From positions 1 to 21,466 of the forward strand of contig CAYSLJ010000123.1 in the NCBI GenBank assembly GCA_964431735.1: a DNA stretch of 21,466 bases. The letters are read 5' to 3'. Below, in pieces: positions 14,028-21,466 of this stretch; the first letter of the stretch is position 1, and each line of letters begins with the position of its first letter. Source of the DNA: CALARM01 sp964431735 (GTDB lineage Bacteria > Vulcanimicrobiota > SpSt-956 > JAKJGF01). Both the position numbers and the translations under genes were made by a program. The notes under the pieces were generated by a model that saw only the letters and a list, made by a program, of their open reading frames with translations, was not told where the DNA came from and made no database searches.

Positions 14028-15074
14028 ATGGCAAAAAAAGCTTTGATTACAGGCATAAGAGGCCAGGACGGAGCGTATCTGAGTAAAGTCCTGCTGGAAA
14101 AAGGATACGAAGTCTGCGGCACAGATAGAAGAATAAGTGACTCACAGGAATGGCGATTATCTTATCTCGGTATTGAAAAAGAAATAAAAATCCTCTATAT
14201 GGATTTACTCGAAATAACCAATATTATGAGAACCATAGAAAGTGTTATGCCTGATGAAATTTACAACCTGGGTTCTCAGAGTTTTGTAGGTACATCCTTT
14301 GATCAGCCTGCACTCATATGTGAAGTAAACGGCATGGGTGTCCTCAGGCTTTTAGAAACTATCAGACTGATAAAGGCAGATATAAAATTTTACCAGGCTT
14401 CTACAAGTGAAATGTTCGGTAAAGCAGTTGAAGTGCCTCAAACAGAGGAAACGCCTTTCTATCCGGGAAACCCATACGGAATAGCTAAAGTTTTCGGCCA
14501 TCTCTGTGCCGTAAATTACAGGGAAACTTATAACATGTTTATCTGTTCCGGTATCCTTTATAATCATGAATCCCCTCTGAGAGGTATCGAATTCGTTACA
14601 AGGAAAATAACTCATGGAGTGGCTTCTATAAAATACGGTTTACAGGATAGACTTATACTGGGAGATCTTGAAGCAAAAAGGGACTGGGGTTATGCAAAAG
14701 AGTATGTAGAAGGTATGTGGATGATGTTAAACCATAAAACCCCTGATACCTATATACTTGCTACAGGTAAAACTCATTCGGTAAAAGAATTTGTAGAATA
14801 TGCCTTCAGATATGCCGGCTATGATATAGTGTGGAAAGGTAAGGGAGTAAATGAAAAAGGCATGGATAAAAGGACAGGAAAAATTCTTGTAGAAGTATCA
14901 CCTGAATTTTACAGACCTTCAGAACCGGGTTTATTAACCGGAAATCCGGAGAAAGCAAAAGAAATTCTCGGATGGGAGGCGAATTTTAAATTTGAGGATC
15001 TGATTAATCTGATGATAGAAGAAGATATGAAAGTTTTAAACAGAGGCAGGAAAATTATCACAGAGTGTAAATAA
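14028..15074 (+). CDS. gmd: GDP-mannose 4,6-dehydratase
   Basis: This enzyme converts GDP-mannose to GDP-4-keto-6-deoxymannose, precursor of GDP-fucose, GDP-rhamnose or GDP-perosamine for surface glycans. It is an extended short-chain dehydrogenase of 348 residues. The NADP loop is GIRGQDG (9-15), where the family usually has Thr at the Arg position. ASTSE (124-128) and Tyr150-x3-Lys154 form the catalytic set, in NPYGIAK rather than the usual SPYAVAK. LYNHESPLRG and LGDLEAKRDWGYA are hallmark Gmd stretches. The ATG directly abuts the toxin stop and has only a poor Shine-Dalgarno, so translation may be coupled. The second enzyme (fucose synthase, RMD or PerA type) is not in the window, so the final sugar is unknown. 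Confidence 0.94.
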   Translation: MAKKALITGIRGQDGAYLSKVLLEKGYEVCGTDRRISDSQEWRLSYLGIEKEIKILYMDLLEITNIMRTIESVMPDEIYNLGSQSFVGTSFDQPALICEVNGMGVLRLLETIRLIKADIKFYQASTSEMFGKAVEVPQTEETPFYPGNPYGIAKVFGHLCAVNYRETYNMFICSGILYNHESPLRGIEFVTRKITHGVASIKYGLQDRLILGDLEAKRDWGYAKEYVEGMWMMLNHKTPDTYILATGKTHSVKEFVEYAFRYAGYDIVWKGKGVNEKGMDKRTGKILVEVSPEFYRPSEPGLLTGNPEKAKEILGWEANFKFEDLINLMIEEDMKVLNRGRKIITECK

Positions 15075-15124
15075 AAACCATAGCACATATTTCAATTACT
15101 ACATTCGATGAGAACCTGTCCACC

Positions 15125-15152
15125 TGTTACGCGTTACGCGTTACGCGTCACG
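15125..15152. repeat. Class B heptad array before the triple-domain lipoprotein
   Basis: TGTTACG, CGTTACG twice and CGTCACG, followed by AATTC, end nine bases before the Shine-Dalgarno AAAAGGAG (15161-15168) of the next gene. The array adds a false VTRYALRVT-like extension to that gene's open frame. Confidence 0.92.
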
Positions 15153-15176
15153 AATTCAAAAAAAGGAGTGTTAACT

Positions 15177-16580
15177 ATGAAATATCATTCAATTATTTAC
15201 ATTTTTTTATTAATAATCATTTTTGCCGGCTGTAAATCAGACGGAACAGTATCTGAAACTTCAAATACAACTCCCACACCGGCAGGGCCGGCAATATATC
15301 AATATGGCACAAAGATAATATTCGGTGCCGGCGGGAATTCGGAACAATATCAGGTAACAGGGTGGAGTCATCCTGAAGAAGGTTTCACATGGACAGAAGG
15401 AAACAGAGCAGAATTGTTCCTGCCCGTTAATAAAACAACATCGGGTAAGACCATGCAAATATGTCTTACTCCCTATATTAAAAAGGGAAAATTAGACCGG
15501 CAGAGGATAAATATTTATATAAATGACGAGAAAACAGGTGAAATAAATGCAATTTCTCCTGAGAAAAAATTATATATAACTGAAATACCTGAGAAATATA
15601 TGACAGGTGAATCTCTGAAGATAGCCTTCGAACTGCCTGACGCAGCAAGTCCCAAATCAATTGAAAGCATCGAAGATTCAAGAGTAATTGCCATTGCCGT
15701 ATCCTCGATAGCTCTCTTTGAACCATATAAAACAGGAGAAAGAATTCTTTTCGGCAACGGAGGTAACGGAGAATTATATCAGGTAACAGGGTGGAGCCAT
15801 CCCGAAGAAGGTTTCACCTGGACAGAAGGTAAAAAAGCAGAATTACTGCTTCCTGTTGATAACACTTCAGATGTGACGGTAAAAGTATGTCTTGCACCAT
15901 ATCTTCCTGAAAATAAAATAAAAAGTCAGAAGGTAAATATTTATATTAACGGAAAAAAATCCGGTCAGTGGGCATTAACATCCACCGTGCCATCACTTCA
16001 GGAATTTAAAATTCCGAAGAATCTCATAAAAGATAAATCAGTAAAAATAACCTTTGATTTACCCGATGCAAAAAGTCCGGCATCACTGGGCCTGAATCAG
16101 GATCCGAGAGAACTTGCCATACAGGTATGGTCTGTACTTATTGTTACGCCCGAATACAAAGATGGAACAGAAATTACCTTCGGTAAGAAGGGAAATTCCG
16201 GTTCCTATGAAGTAAAAGGCTGGAGTTATCCTGAAGATGGTTTTACCTGGACAGAAGGCAAAAGTGCAGAACTCCTGTTAAAGACAGGAAAAATTGACAG
16301 GGATCTGACAATGAAGGTTATATTCACTCCCCATCTGCATCAGGGGAAACTGGATACTCAGCATGTAAATATCTCTGTTAACGGTATAAAAGCAGGAGAA
16401 TTGGCCATTACATCTCCTGATAAAACAGAAAAAGAGATTAAAATCTCCCGGAACAATCTGAAAAATGGAAATTTAAAAATAACCTTTGATTTACCTGATG
16501 CAGTAAGCCCGGAAGAACTGGAAGTAAATGAAGACAGGAGAGTTCTCGGACTTCAGATGTGGTCTATTATATTGCAGTAA
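15177..16580 (+). CDS. Lipoprotein with three tandem glycan-locus-type beta domains
   Basis: A 467-residue secreted lipoprotein. The signal ends in FAGC with Cys19 as the lipidated residue, followed by a Ser/Thr/Pro linker. The rest is three copies of one domain (about 44-184, 187-325 and 330-467) with a period near 143 residues. Each has GWS(H/Y)PE(E/D)GFTWTEG near its start, QxVNIxxNG in the middle and F(D/E)LPDAxSP near its end. This pattern resembles a beta-sandwich domain (DUF7024, if my recollection is right) found in bacterial membrane proteins of glycan loci. I infer carbohydrate binding or a structural role at the cell surface; no catalytic site is evident. The ATG at 15177 follows AAAAGGAG with an eight-base spacer. 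It sits between gmd and the glycosyltransferases. Confidence 0.82.
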   Translation: MKYHSIIYIFLLIIIFAGCKSDGTVSETSNTTPTPAGPAIYQYGTKIIFGAGGNSEQYQVTGWSHPEEGFTWTEGNRAELFLPVNKTTSGKTMQICLTPYIKKGKLDRQRINIYINDEKTGEINAISPEKKLYITEIPEKYMTGESLKIAFELPDAASPKSIESIEDSRVIAIAVSSIALFEPYKTGERILFGNGGNGELYQVTGWSHPEEGFTWTEGKKAELLLPVDNTSDVTVKVCLAPYLPENKIKSQKVNIYINGKKSGQWALTSTVPSLQEFKIPKNLIKDKSVKITFDLPDAKSPASLGLNQDPRELAIQVWSVLIVTPEYKDGTEITFGKKGNSGSYEVKGWSYPEDGFTWTEGKSAELLLKTGKIDRDLTMKVIFTPHLHQGKLDTQHVNISVNGIKAGELAITSPDKTEKEIKISRNNLKNGNLKITFDLPDAVSPEELEVNEDRRVLGLQMWSIILQ

Positions 16581-16589
16581 TTGTGGAAT

Positions 16590-16638
16590 CGTGACGCGTG
16601 ACGCGTGCCGGGTAATGTGCAATGCCATTACCCGGCAC
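16590..16638. repeat. Class B heptads continuing into a 34-base palindrome
   Basis: CGTGACG twice and CGTGCCG (16590-16610) merge into an inverted repeat. GTGCCGGGTAATG (16605-16617) pairs perfectly with CATTACCCGGCAC (16626-16638) around an eight-base loop. The hairpin begins 25 bases after the lipoprotein stop and ends 16 bases before the glycosyltransferase start. No T-run follows, so it may pause or protect RNA rather than terminate. Confidence 0.92.
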
Positions 16639-16654
16639 CATTAAACTTTAAAAT

Positions 16655-18991
16655 ATGAATATAAAAATAGCATTAATAATACCCTGGTTCGGGAAAGATC
16701 TTAAAGGAGGAGCAGAACAGCAGGCATGGCAGATTGCCATGAGACTTTCTGAAAGAAAACTTGATGTAACAGTCCTTACAACATGTTCACAGAGTTTTTC
16801 TTCTGACTGGTCTGTCAATTATTACGAACCGGGAGAATATAGAGAAGAAAATTTTATAATAAAAAGATTTCCTGTGATAAAAAGAAACAGTAAAATCTTT
16901 GATAAAGTTGTCGGTAAATTATTGGCGCTGAATAAAGAAAATTTATCTCCTTCTGCCTCACCGGTAACCAGAGCGGAAGAGGAAATTTATTTAAGTGAAA
17001 ATATTAATTCTCCCTCACTTATAACATATCTCCGGGATAGCTGTGATGATTATGATATATTTCTCTTCATGCCTTACCTCTTCCCTGTTATCATAAAAGG
17101 CATAAAAGCAGTCAGAGACAGAGCCATACTTCAGCCATGCCTTCATGACGAATGTTATGCCTATCTAGACAAAGTTGGACAGGCCTTTTATGATGCAAAA
17201 AAAATATTTTATAATTCAGCCGGTGAATATGAGGTTGCCAGAATGCTATATGGTAATTGTATAGCTGAAAAATCAGTCATTACAGGTGAAGGGGTGGAAA
17301 TAGAGAAGGACACGGAACAGAGGGAGACACCTCTTATAAAAGGCAATTATATTCTATATATAGGCAAAAAAGATCAGTGCAAAAACACCGATTTTCTCAT
17401 AAAAGTATTTGATAATTTTATAGATAGAACGGGAAGTAAGATGAAACTTGTTCTTGCAGGAACAGGTTCTTTACCTTCAGTAAAGAAAACCGATCAGATT
17501 ACAGACATAGGAGTTGTTTCGGAAAAAGAAAAATTAAATCTCCTGACATACTGTAAAGCACTTATAAACCCCAGTATAAATGAAAGTTTTTCCCGTGTTG
17601 TTTTCGAAGCATGGTTTTTCAAAAAACCTGTTATAGTCCACAGAGCATGTCTTGCAACTTATAAAGCACTGGAAGCATCCGGATTTGCGGGCATGGCCGG
17701 CGATTCCGACGAATCCTTTATGGAAATCTTTACATATTTTGATAATTCTGACGTAAAGATACTGGAAGAAATGGGCCGTAAAGGATATGATTATGCAGAC
17801 AGAACTTCCAGATGGGACAGGGTAATCGACACATATATATCGGAATTTCAATCTTTGATAAAAGAAAGTAATAAAAAAATCATCTCTGAAGGAAAAACAG
17901 TTGAAAATATAAAAATCATCTTTATGTACAGGTGTATAGCAGAAGGAGATGCAGTAGGGAATGATATTATCAGGCAATATAATACGTTAAAAAATTATGG
18001 ATATTCTGTTTATTTATATGCAGAAGAAGGTATTTCATCTCTTTCATATATTACAGAAAATGAACTGCCCGAAACAGGAGACAAAACTCTTATCATATAT
18101 CACCATGCAAATTACTGGGAAACAGGAGAAGAATTAATCAAAAAATTCAAAGGCAGAGTCTGTATGAGATACCATAATATTACACCTCCTGTATTCTTTA
18201 AATCTTACAGTAAAAAATTAAGTACTTCCACAAAAAAAGGAAGAGAACAGACAGAAAGACTCATAAGAGAAGGTATATTTTCTCATTATATAGCTACAGG
18301 GGAATATAATAAAGAAGAACTTGTATCATACGGCGTCAGGGAAGAAAACATATCTGTTCTGGCACCATTTCATAGGATTAATGATTTCAATGAAGGACGT
18401 GTAAATTCAGAATTACTCGACGAATTATCACATAACAGGATAAATCTTTTATTCACAGGCAGGATAAGTCCGAATAAAGGACATAAACATCTTATTAAAA
18501 CAGTAAAAGAATATGTTAATCTATATAACAGACACATACATTTAAATATCACAGGAGGCTCTGACTCTGAAACAGAAGGTTATTATAAAGAATTAAGAGA
18601 CATGATAGATGCATATAAACTTTCCGATGTAATTACCTTCCGAAATACTGTCAGTTTTGAAGATTTAAATACGTTCTACTGCGGTTCCGATATATTTTTA
18701 CTTATGTCAGAACATGAAGGTTTCTGTGTGCCAGTTCTTGAAGCACAGTATCACAGATTGCCCGTAATAGCACTTGAAAGAACTGCCGTAACAAACACTG
18801 TCGGAGACAATCAGATTACCTTTAAAGAACCTGATTACAGGCTCTTTGCTTCTGCCATTCATATAATGGCAAAAAATAAATATTTCAGATATTATCTGAC
18901 AGATAAAGGATATGCTAATTATCTAAAATATGAAGACCCTGTTCTGTGTGAAAAATTGCTGAACATAATCAGGGAGCATATAAATGAATAA
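16655..18991 (+). CDS. Two GT4-type glycosyltransferases fused in one protein
   Basis: A 778-residue cytoplasmic or membrane-associated protein joining two GT-B glycosyltransferases. The first (about 1-395) opens with the GGAEQ donor/acceptor loop near residue 20 and has Glu310-x7-Glu318 (ESFSRVVFE). The second (about 415-778) has GRISPNKGHKHL and Glu688-x7-Glu696 (EGFCVPVLE). The E-x7-E pair marks retaining GT4-type enzymes that use nucleotide-activated sugars, so both halves look active and could add two successive residues. The second half diverges from the first, so this is a fusion of two distinct enzymes rather than a recent duplication. The ATG at 16655 has no visible Shine-Dalgarno and follows a strong hairpin. 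The end overlaps the next gene by eight bases. Sugar specificity cannot be read. Confidence 0.93.
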   Translation: MNIKIALIIPWFGKDLKGGAEQQAWQIAMRLSERKLDVTVLTTCSQSFSSDWSVNYYEPGEYREENFIIKRFPVIKRNSKIFDKVVGKLLALNKENLSPSASPVTRAEEEIYLSENINSPSLITYLRDSCDDYDIFLFMPYLFPVIIKGIKAVRDRAILQPCLHDECYAYLDKVGQAFYDAKKIFYNSAGEYEVARMLYGNCIAEKSVITGEGVEIEKDTEQRETPLIKGNYILYIGKKDQCKNTDFLIKVFDNFIDRTGSKMKLVLAGTGSLPSVKKTDQITDIGVVSEKEKLNLLTYCKALINPSINESFSRVVFEAWFFKKPVIVHRACLATYKALEASGFAGMAGDSDESFMEIFTYFDNSDVKILEEMGRKGYDYADRTSRWDRVIDTYISEFQSLIKESNKKIISEGKTVENIKIIFMYRCIAEGDAVGNDIIRQYNTLKNYGYSVYLYAEEGISSLSYITENELPETGDKTLIIYHHANYWETGEELIKKFKGRVCMRYHNITPPVFFKSYSKKLSTSTKKGREQTERLIREGIFSHYIATGEYNKEELVSYGVREENISVLAPFHRINDFNEGRVNSELLDELSHNRINLLFTGRISPNKGHKHLIKTVKEYVNLYNRHIHLNITGGSDSETEGYYKELRDMIDAYKLSDVITFRNTVSFEDLNTFYCGSDIFLLMSEHEGFCVPVLEAQYHRLPVIALERTAVTNTVGDNQITFKEPDYRLFASAIHIMAKNKYFRYYLTDKGYANYLKYEDPVLCEKLLNIIREHINE

Positions 18992-21466
18992 GCCAAAAAT
19001 TGCCTTTATTGTCCAGAGATGCGGCAGAGAAGTAAACGGAGGAGCAGAAGCCCACTGTTTAACTATGGCAGGCAAGATGAAGGAACTGTGGGATGTAGAA
19101 ATACTTACAACCTGTGCGGTAGACTACATTACATGGGCAGATTATTATCCTGAAGGAGTGGAGTTAATTGACGGAGTGCCGGTAAGAAGATTCCACGTAG
19201 ACACTCAGAGAGTAAAAGAAGAATTTGATTCTTATTCCGAATATATTCGCCATAATATAACCATTGTTACAGAAGAAGAATGTGAAAAGTGGATGAACCT
19301 GCAGGGACCTGTAAGTACAGGCTTATTGAATTATATTAAAGCAAACAGAGATACCTATGACAGATTTATATTTTTCACCTATCTTTACTGCAGTACCTAT
19401 TACGGCCTGCCTCTTGTATCAGAAAAAGCCTGTCTTGTTCCTACGGCTCATGACGAATGGCCCATTTATCTACCCATATGGAATGAATTCTTTAAAAAGG
19501 CCGGAGCTTTTATATTTAATACATTGGAAGAAAAAACGTTTCTGGAGAAAAGATTCCCCTGTACAACTTTTAAAGGAGAGATTGCAGGTGTGGGAGTTGA
19601 TCTGCCTGAAGATATTTCGGAACAGAGGTTCAGAAAGACATACAGAATTGATTCTCCCTATATGCTTTACATAGGAAGAATAGAAGAAAGTAAAGGGTGT
19701 AAAGAATTATTCGATTATTTCGTGAGATACAAAAAAGAAGATAGTAGTAACATAAAACTCGTTCTGGCAGGGAAACCTCTCATGGAAGTACCGGAGGGTC
19801 CTGATATTATACCAGTCGGTTTTATAGATGAAAAAACAAAATTCGATGCAATAAAAGGATGTGAATTTTTAATAAACCCTTCTCCCCATGAAAGTCTTTC
19901 CATAGTTTTACTCGAAGCATGGAGCCTGAACAGGCCGGTTCTTGTAACGGAAAAATGTAATGTTCTTGTTGAACAATGCAGAAGGAGTAACGGAGGTCTC
20001 TGGTACAGAGACTATGATGAATTCAAAGCCTGTATTGAATATTTATTAAAGAACAAAAATATTGCATCAAACAGTGAAAAATTTGTTAAAGAACATTATT
20101 CCTGGGAAGGAATAAAAAAGAAATATGAAGACATATTAATAAACAGAGAAAAAAATTGTTCCATAGATTTAAGAGAAAAAAAGTCCGGAGAGACAGTAAA
20201 GAAAAACATAAATTCATCCGGTTATATTTCAGGCCTGTTTCCTTACATAACAGCTATTATTTTATGTTTATTAATAGTGTTCCCTGTAATGAATCTGGGG
20301 AGAGCCGATATGAATATTCCTTTTTTATATGACGGAGACAGCCTTAATGCTCAGGCAGTTATATTCAAAGGTATTATTGATAACGGATGGTATGTGACCA
20401 ATAATTTCCTCGGTGCTCCTTATGGATCAAAGGAATATGATTTTATGGTCTGTCAGAATTTAAATCTTCATTGTTTTTTCATAAAACTATGTTCCCTTTT
20501 TTCAAACTCATATGGTTTCATTATGAATATTTATTTTCTTCTCTCTTTTATTTTTATTACCATTACTTCTCTGTATGTATTCCTGAGATTTAAAATTTTC
20601 GCACCTGTTGCTGTTATTGCAAGTCTTTTATTTACTTTTTTGCCATATCATTTCTTTCGCGGAGAAGGACATTTCTTTCTCGGTACCTATTACATAATAC
20701 CTCTGACAGTAATGCTTGTTCTGGAGTTATATGACAGTCAGGTAATACTTTACAGAGAGAACTATAAAAAAATTGCTATCTGTTTAATTATATGTATTTT
20801 AACAGGCTGTGATTTTATCTATCATCCTTTTTTTACCTGTTATTTTTTACTGACAGCAGGTCTATTGTATTCAATATGGTCAGGAAAAATCAATTATCTG
20901 CTGAATTCATTGATCTTAACAGGAATTATTTCGGCAGTCATATTTCTTAATCTCAGCCCCAATATTATATATACACTGCAAAACGGTGCAAATACGGAAT
21001 TTTCATCACGGAATCCGGAGGACGGAGAGCTGTACGGATTAAAAATTACCCAGTTATTATTGCCTGTAACAGGCCATAGATTGGACTGTCTGGAAGCTTT
21101 AAAAAATAAATATAATTCTACTGCACCTCTTGTTACGGAAAACGATACAGCATCACTGGGCATAATAGGAAGCATAGGATTTTTAATATTACTCAGACAT
21201 TTATTATATGGAAAAACAAATAATCGCCTGATAAAACATTTAAGTTTTTTAAATATAGCGGCACTGTTACTTGCCACGACAGGCGGTTTTGGTTCACTGT
21301 TTAATTATCTTATATTTTCCAAAATAAGAAGTTACAACAGAATAAGTGTTTATATAGCGTTTTTTTCATTACTCACATTATCCATATTATTAAGTGAATT
21401 TTATAAGAAATATATAAATTCGAGAGGCAGAAAAATCGGTTTTTATATATTTATAACATTCATTCT
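18984..21466 (+). CDS. GT4 glycosyltransferase fused to a multi-pass GT-C-like membrane domain (incomplete at 3' end)
   Basis: The frame is open from 18984 to the window end (827 residues) with no stop. Residues 1 to about 385 form a GT4 enzyme with NGGAEAH near the start and Glu303-x7-Glu311 (ESLSIVLLE); its N-terminus is paralogous to that of the preceding protein. After a charged linker, hydrophobic helices start near 413 and about eight or more are visible. The first loop has YDGDSLNAQA, an acidic motif placed like the catalytic Asp of GT-C enzymes using lipid-linked sugars; later come LPYHFFRGEGHFF and LLLPVTGHR. I infer a membrane-coupled glycan polymerising or transferring protein. The ATG follows AGGGAG with a seven-base spacer and overlaps the preceding gene by eight bases, so translation is coupled. 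Confidence 0.88.
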   Translation, partial: MNKPKIAFIVQRCGREVNGGAEAHCLTMAGKMKELWDVEILTTCAVDYITWADYYPEGVELIDGVPVRRFHVDTQRVKEEFDSYSEYIRHNITIVTEEECEKWMNLQGPVSTGLLNYIKANRDTYDRFIFFTYLYCSTYYGLPLVSEKACLVPTAHDEWPIYLPIWNEFFKKAGAFIFNTLEEKTFLEKRFPCTTFKGEIAGVGVDLPEDISEQRFRKTYRIDSPYMLYIGRIEESKGCKELFDYFVRYKKEDSSNIKLVLAGKPLMEVPEGPDIIPVGFIDEKTKFDAIKGCEFLINPSPHESLSIVLLEAWSLNRPVLVTEKCNVLVEQCRRSNGGLWYRDYDEFKACIEYLLKNKNIASNSEKFVKEHYSWEGIKKKYEDILINREKNCSIDLREKKSGETVKKNINSSGYISGLFPYITAIILCLLIVFPVMNLGRADMNIPFLYDGDSLNAQAVIFKGIIDNGWYVTNNFLGAPYGSKEYDFMVCQNLNLHCFFIKLCSLFSNSYGFIMNIYFLLSFIFITITSLYVFLRFKIFAPVAVIASLLFTFLPYHFFRGEGHFFLGTYYIIPLTVMLVLELYDSQVILYRENYKKIAICLIICILTGCDFIYHPFFTCYFLLTAGLLYSIWSGKINYLLNSLILTGIISAVIFLNLSPNIIYTLQNGANTEFSSRNPEDGELYGLKITQLLLPVTGHRLDCLEALKNKYNSTAPLVTENDTASLGIIGSIGFLILLRHLLYGKTNNRLIKHLSFLNIAALLLATTGGFGSLFNYLIFSKIRSYNRISVYIAFFSLLTLSILLSEFYKKYINSRGRKIGFYIFITFI

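Noticed and set aside
17534..17977. Minus-strand ORF of 147 codons
   Set aside because: It is antisense to the double glycosyltransferase, rich in Cys and Phe, with no ribosome-binding site or known motif.
19357..19674. Plus-strand ORF of 105 codons
   Set aside because: It is a shifted frame inside the glycosyltransferase gene that runs from 18984 to the window end, whose own frame encodes the expected motifs.

Overview
The window comes from an AT-rich bacterial chromosome with heavy use of AGA (Arg) and ATA (Ile) codons. Two secreted proteins carry lipoprotein signal peptides (6073-7008 minus and 15177-16580). Together with glycan-assembly genes and a succinate dehydrogenase/fumarate reductase pair, they suggest a diderm, probably uncultivated lineage. 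I cannot assign a phylum from the sequence. I see no rRNA, tRNA, CRISPR array, transposase or phage gene.

Layout. (1) 1-508: the edge of a possible divergent gene, a good sigma70-type promoter, and the fluoride channel crcB. (2) 574-4055, minus strand: a three-gene set of an SbnB/ornithine-cyclodeaminase-like dehydrogenase, an ATP-grasp-like ligase and an EamA exporter. It reads as a small make-and-export pathway for an amino-acid-derived metabolite. (3) 4534-5811: a soluble TPR protein. (4) 6073-7783, minus strand: rsmG and a PhnD-like lipoprotein with no transporter partners. (5) 8070-10630: sdhA and sdhB without a membrane-anchor gene, followed by mutS2 to 13095. (6) 13366-15074: a VapBC-type toxin-antitoxin pair abutting gmd (GDP-mannose 4,6-dehydratase). 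(7) 15177 to the window end: a lipoprotein made of three copies of one beta-rich domain, a protein with two fused GT4 glycosyltransferases, and a GT4 fused to a GT-C-like membrane domain that runs off the window. Regions 6 and 7 look like the start of a surface-polysaccharide locus.

The most unusual signal is a family of seven-base tandem repeats. From 2900 to 16654, all nine intergenic gaps longer than about 70 bp contain them. Class B units fit CRTNACG (CGTGACG, CGTAACG, CATCACG, CATTACG and reverse complements). Class A units fit GTGANNN (mostly GTGAGTA, GTGAGTC, GTGAATA, GTGAAAA). In five gaps an A array and a B array are joined through a short core, in three of them palindromic or partly so, into a compound element. 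The arrays abut or enter gene ends. They supply the last codons and stop of the TPR gene, touch the mutS2 start codon and the sdhB ribosome-binding site, and create false N-terminal extensions on three other genes. They resemble in style the heptanucleotide STRR repeats of filamentous cyanobacteria, but nothing else here looks cyanobacterial.
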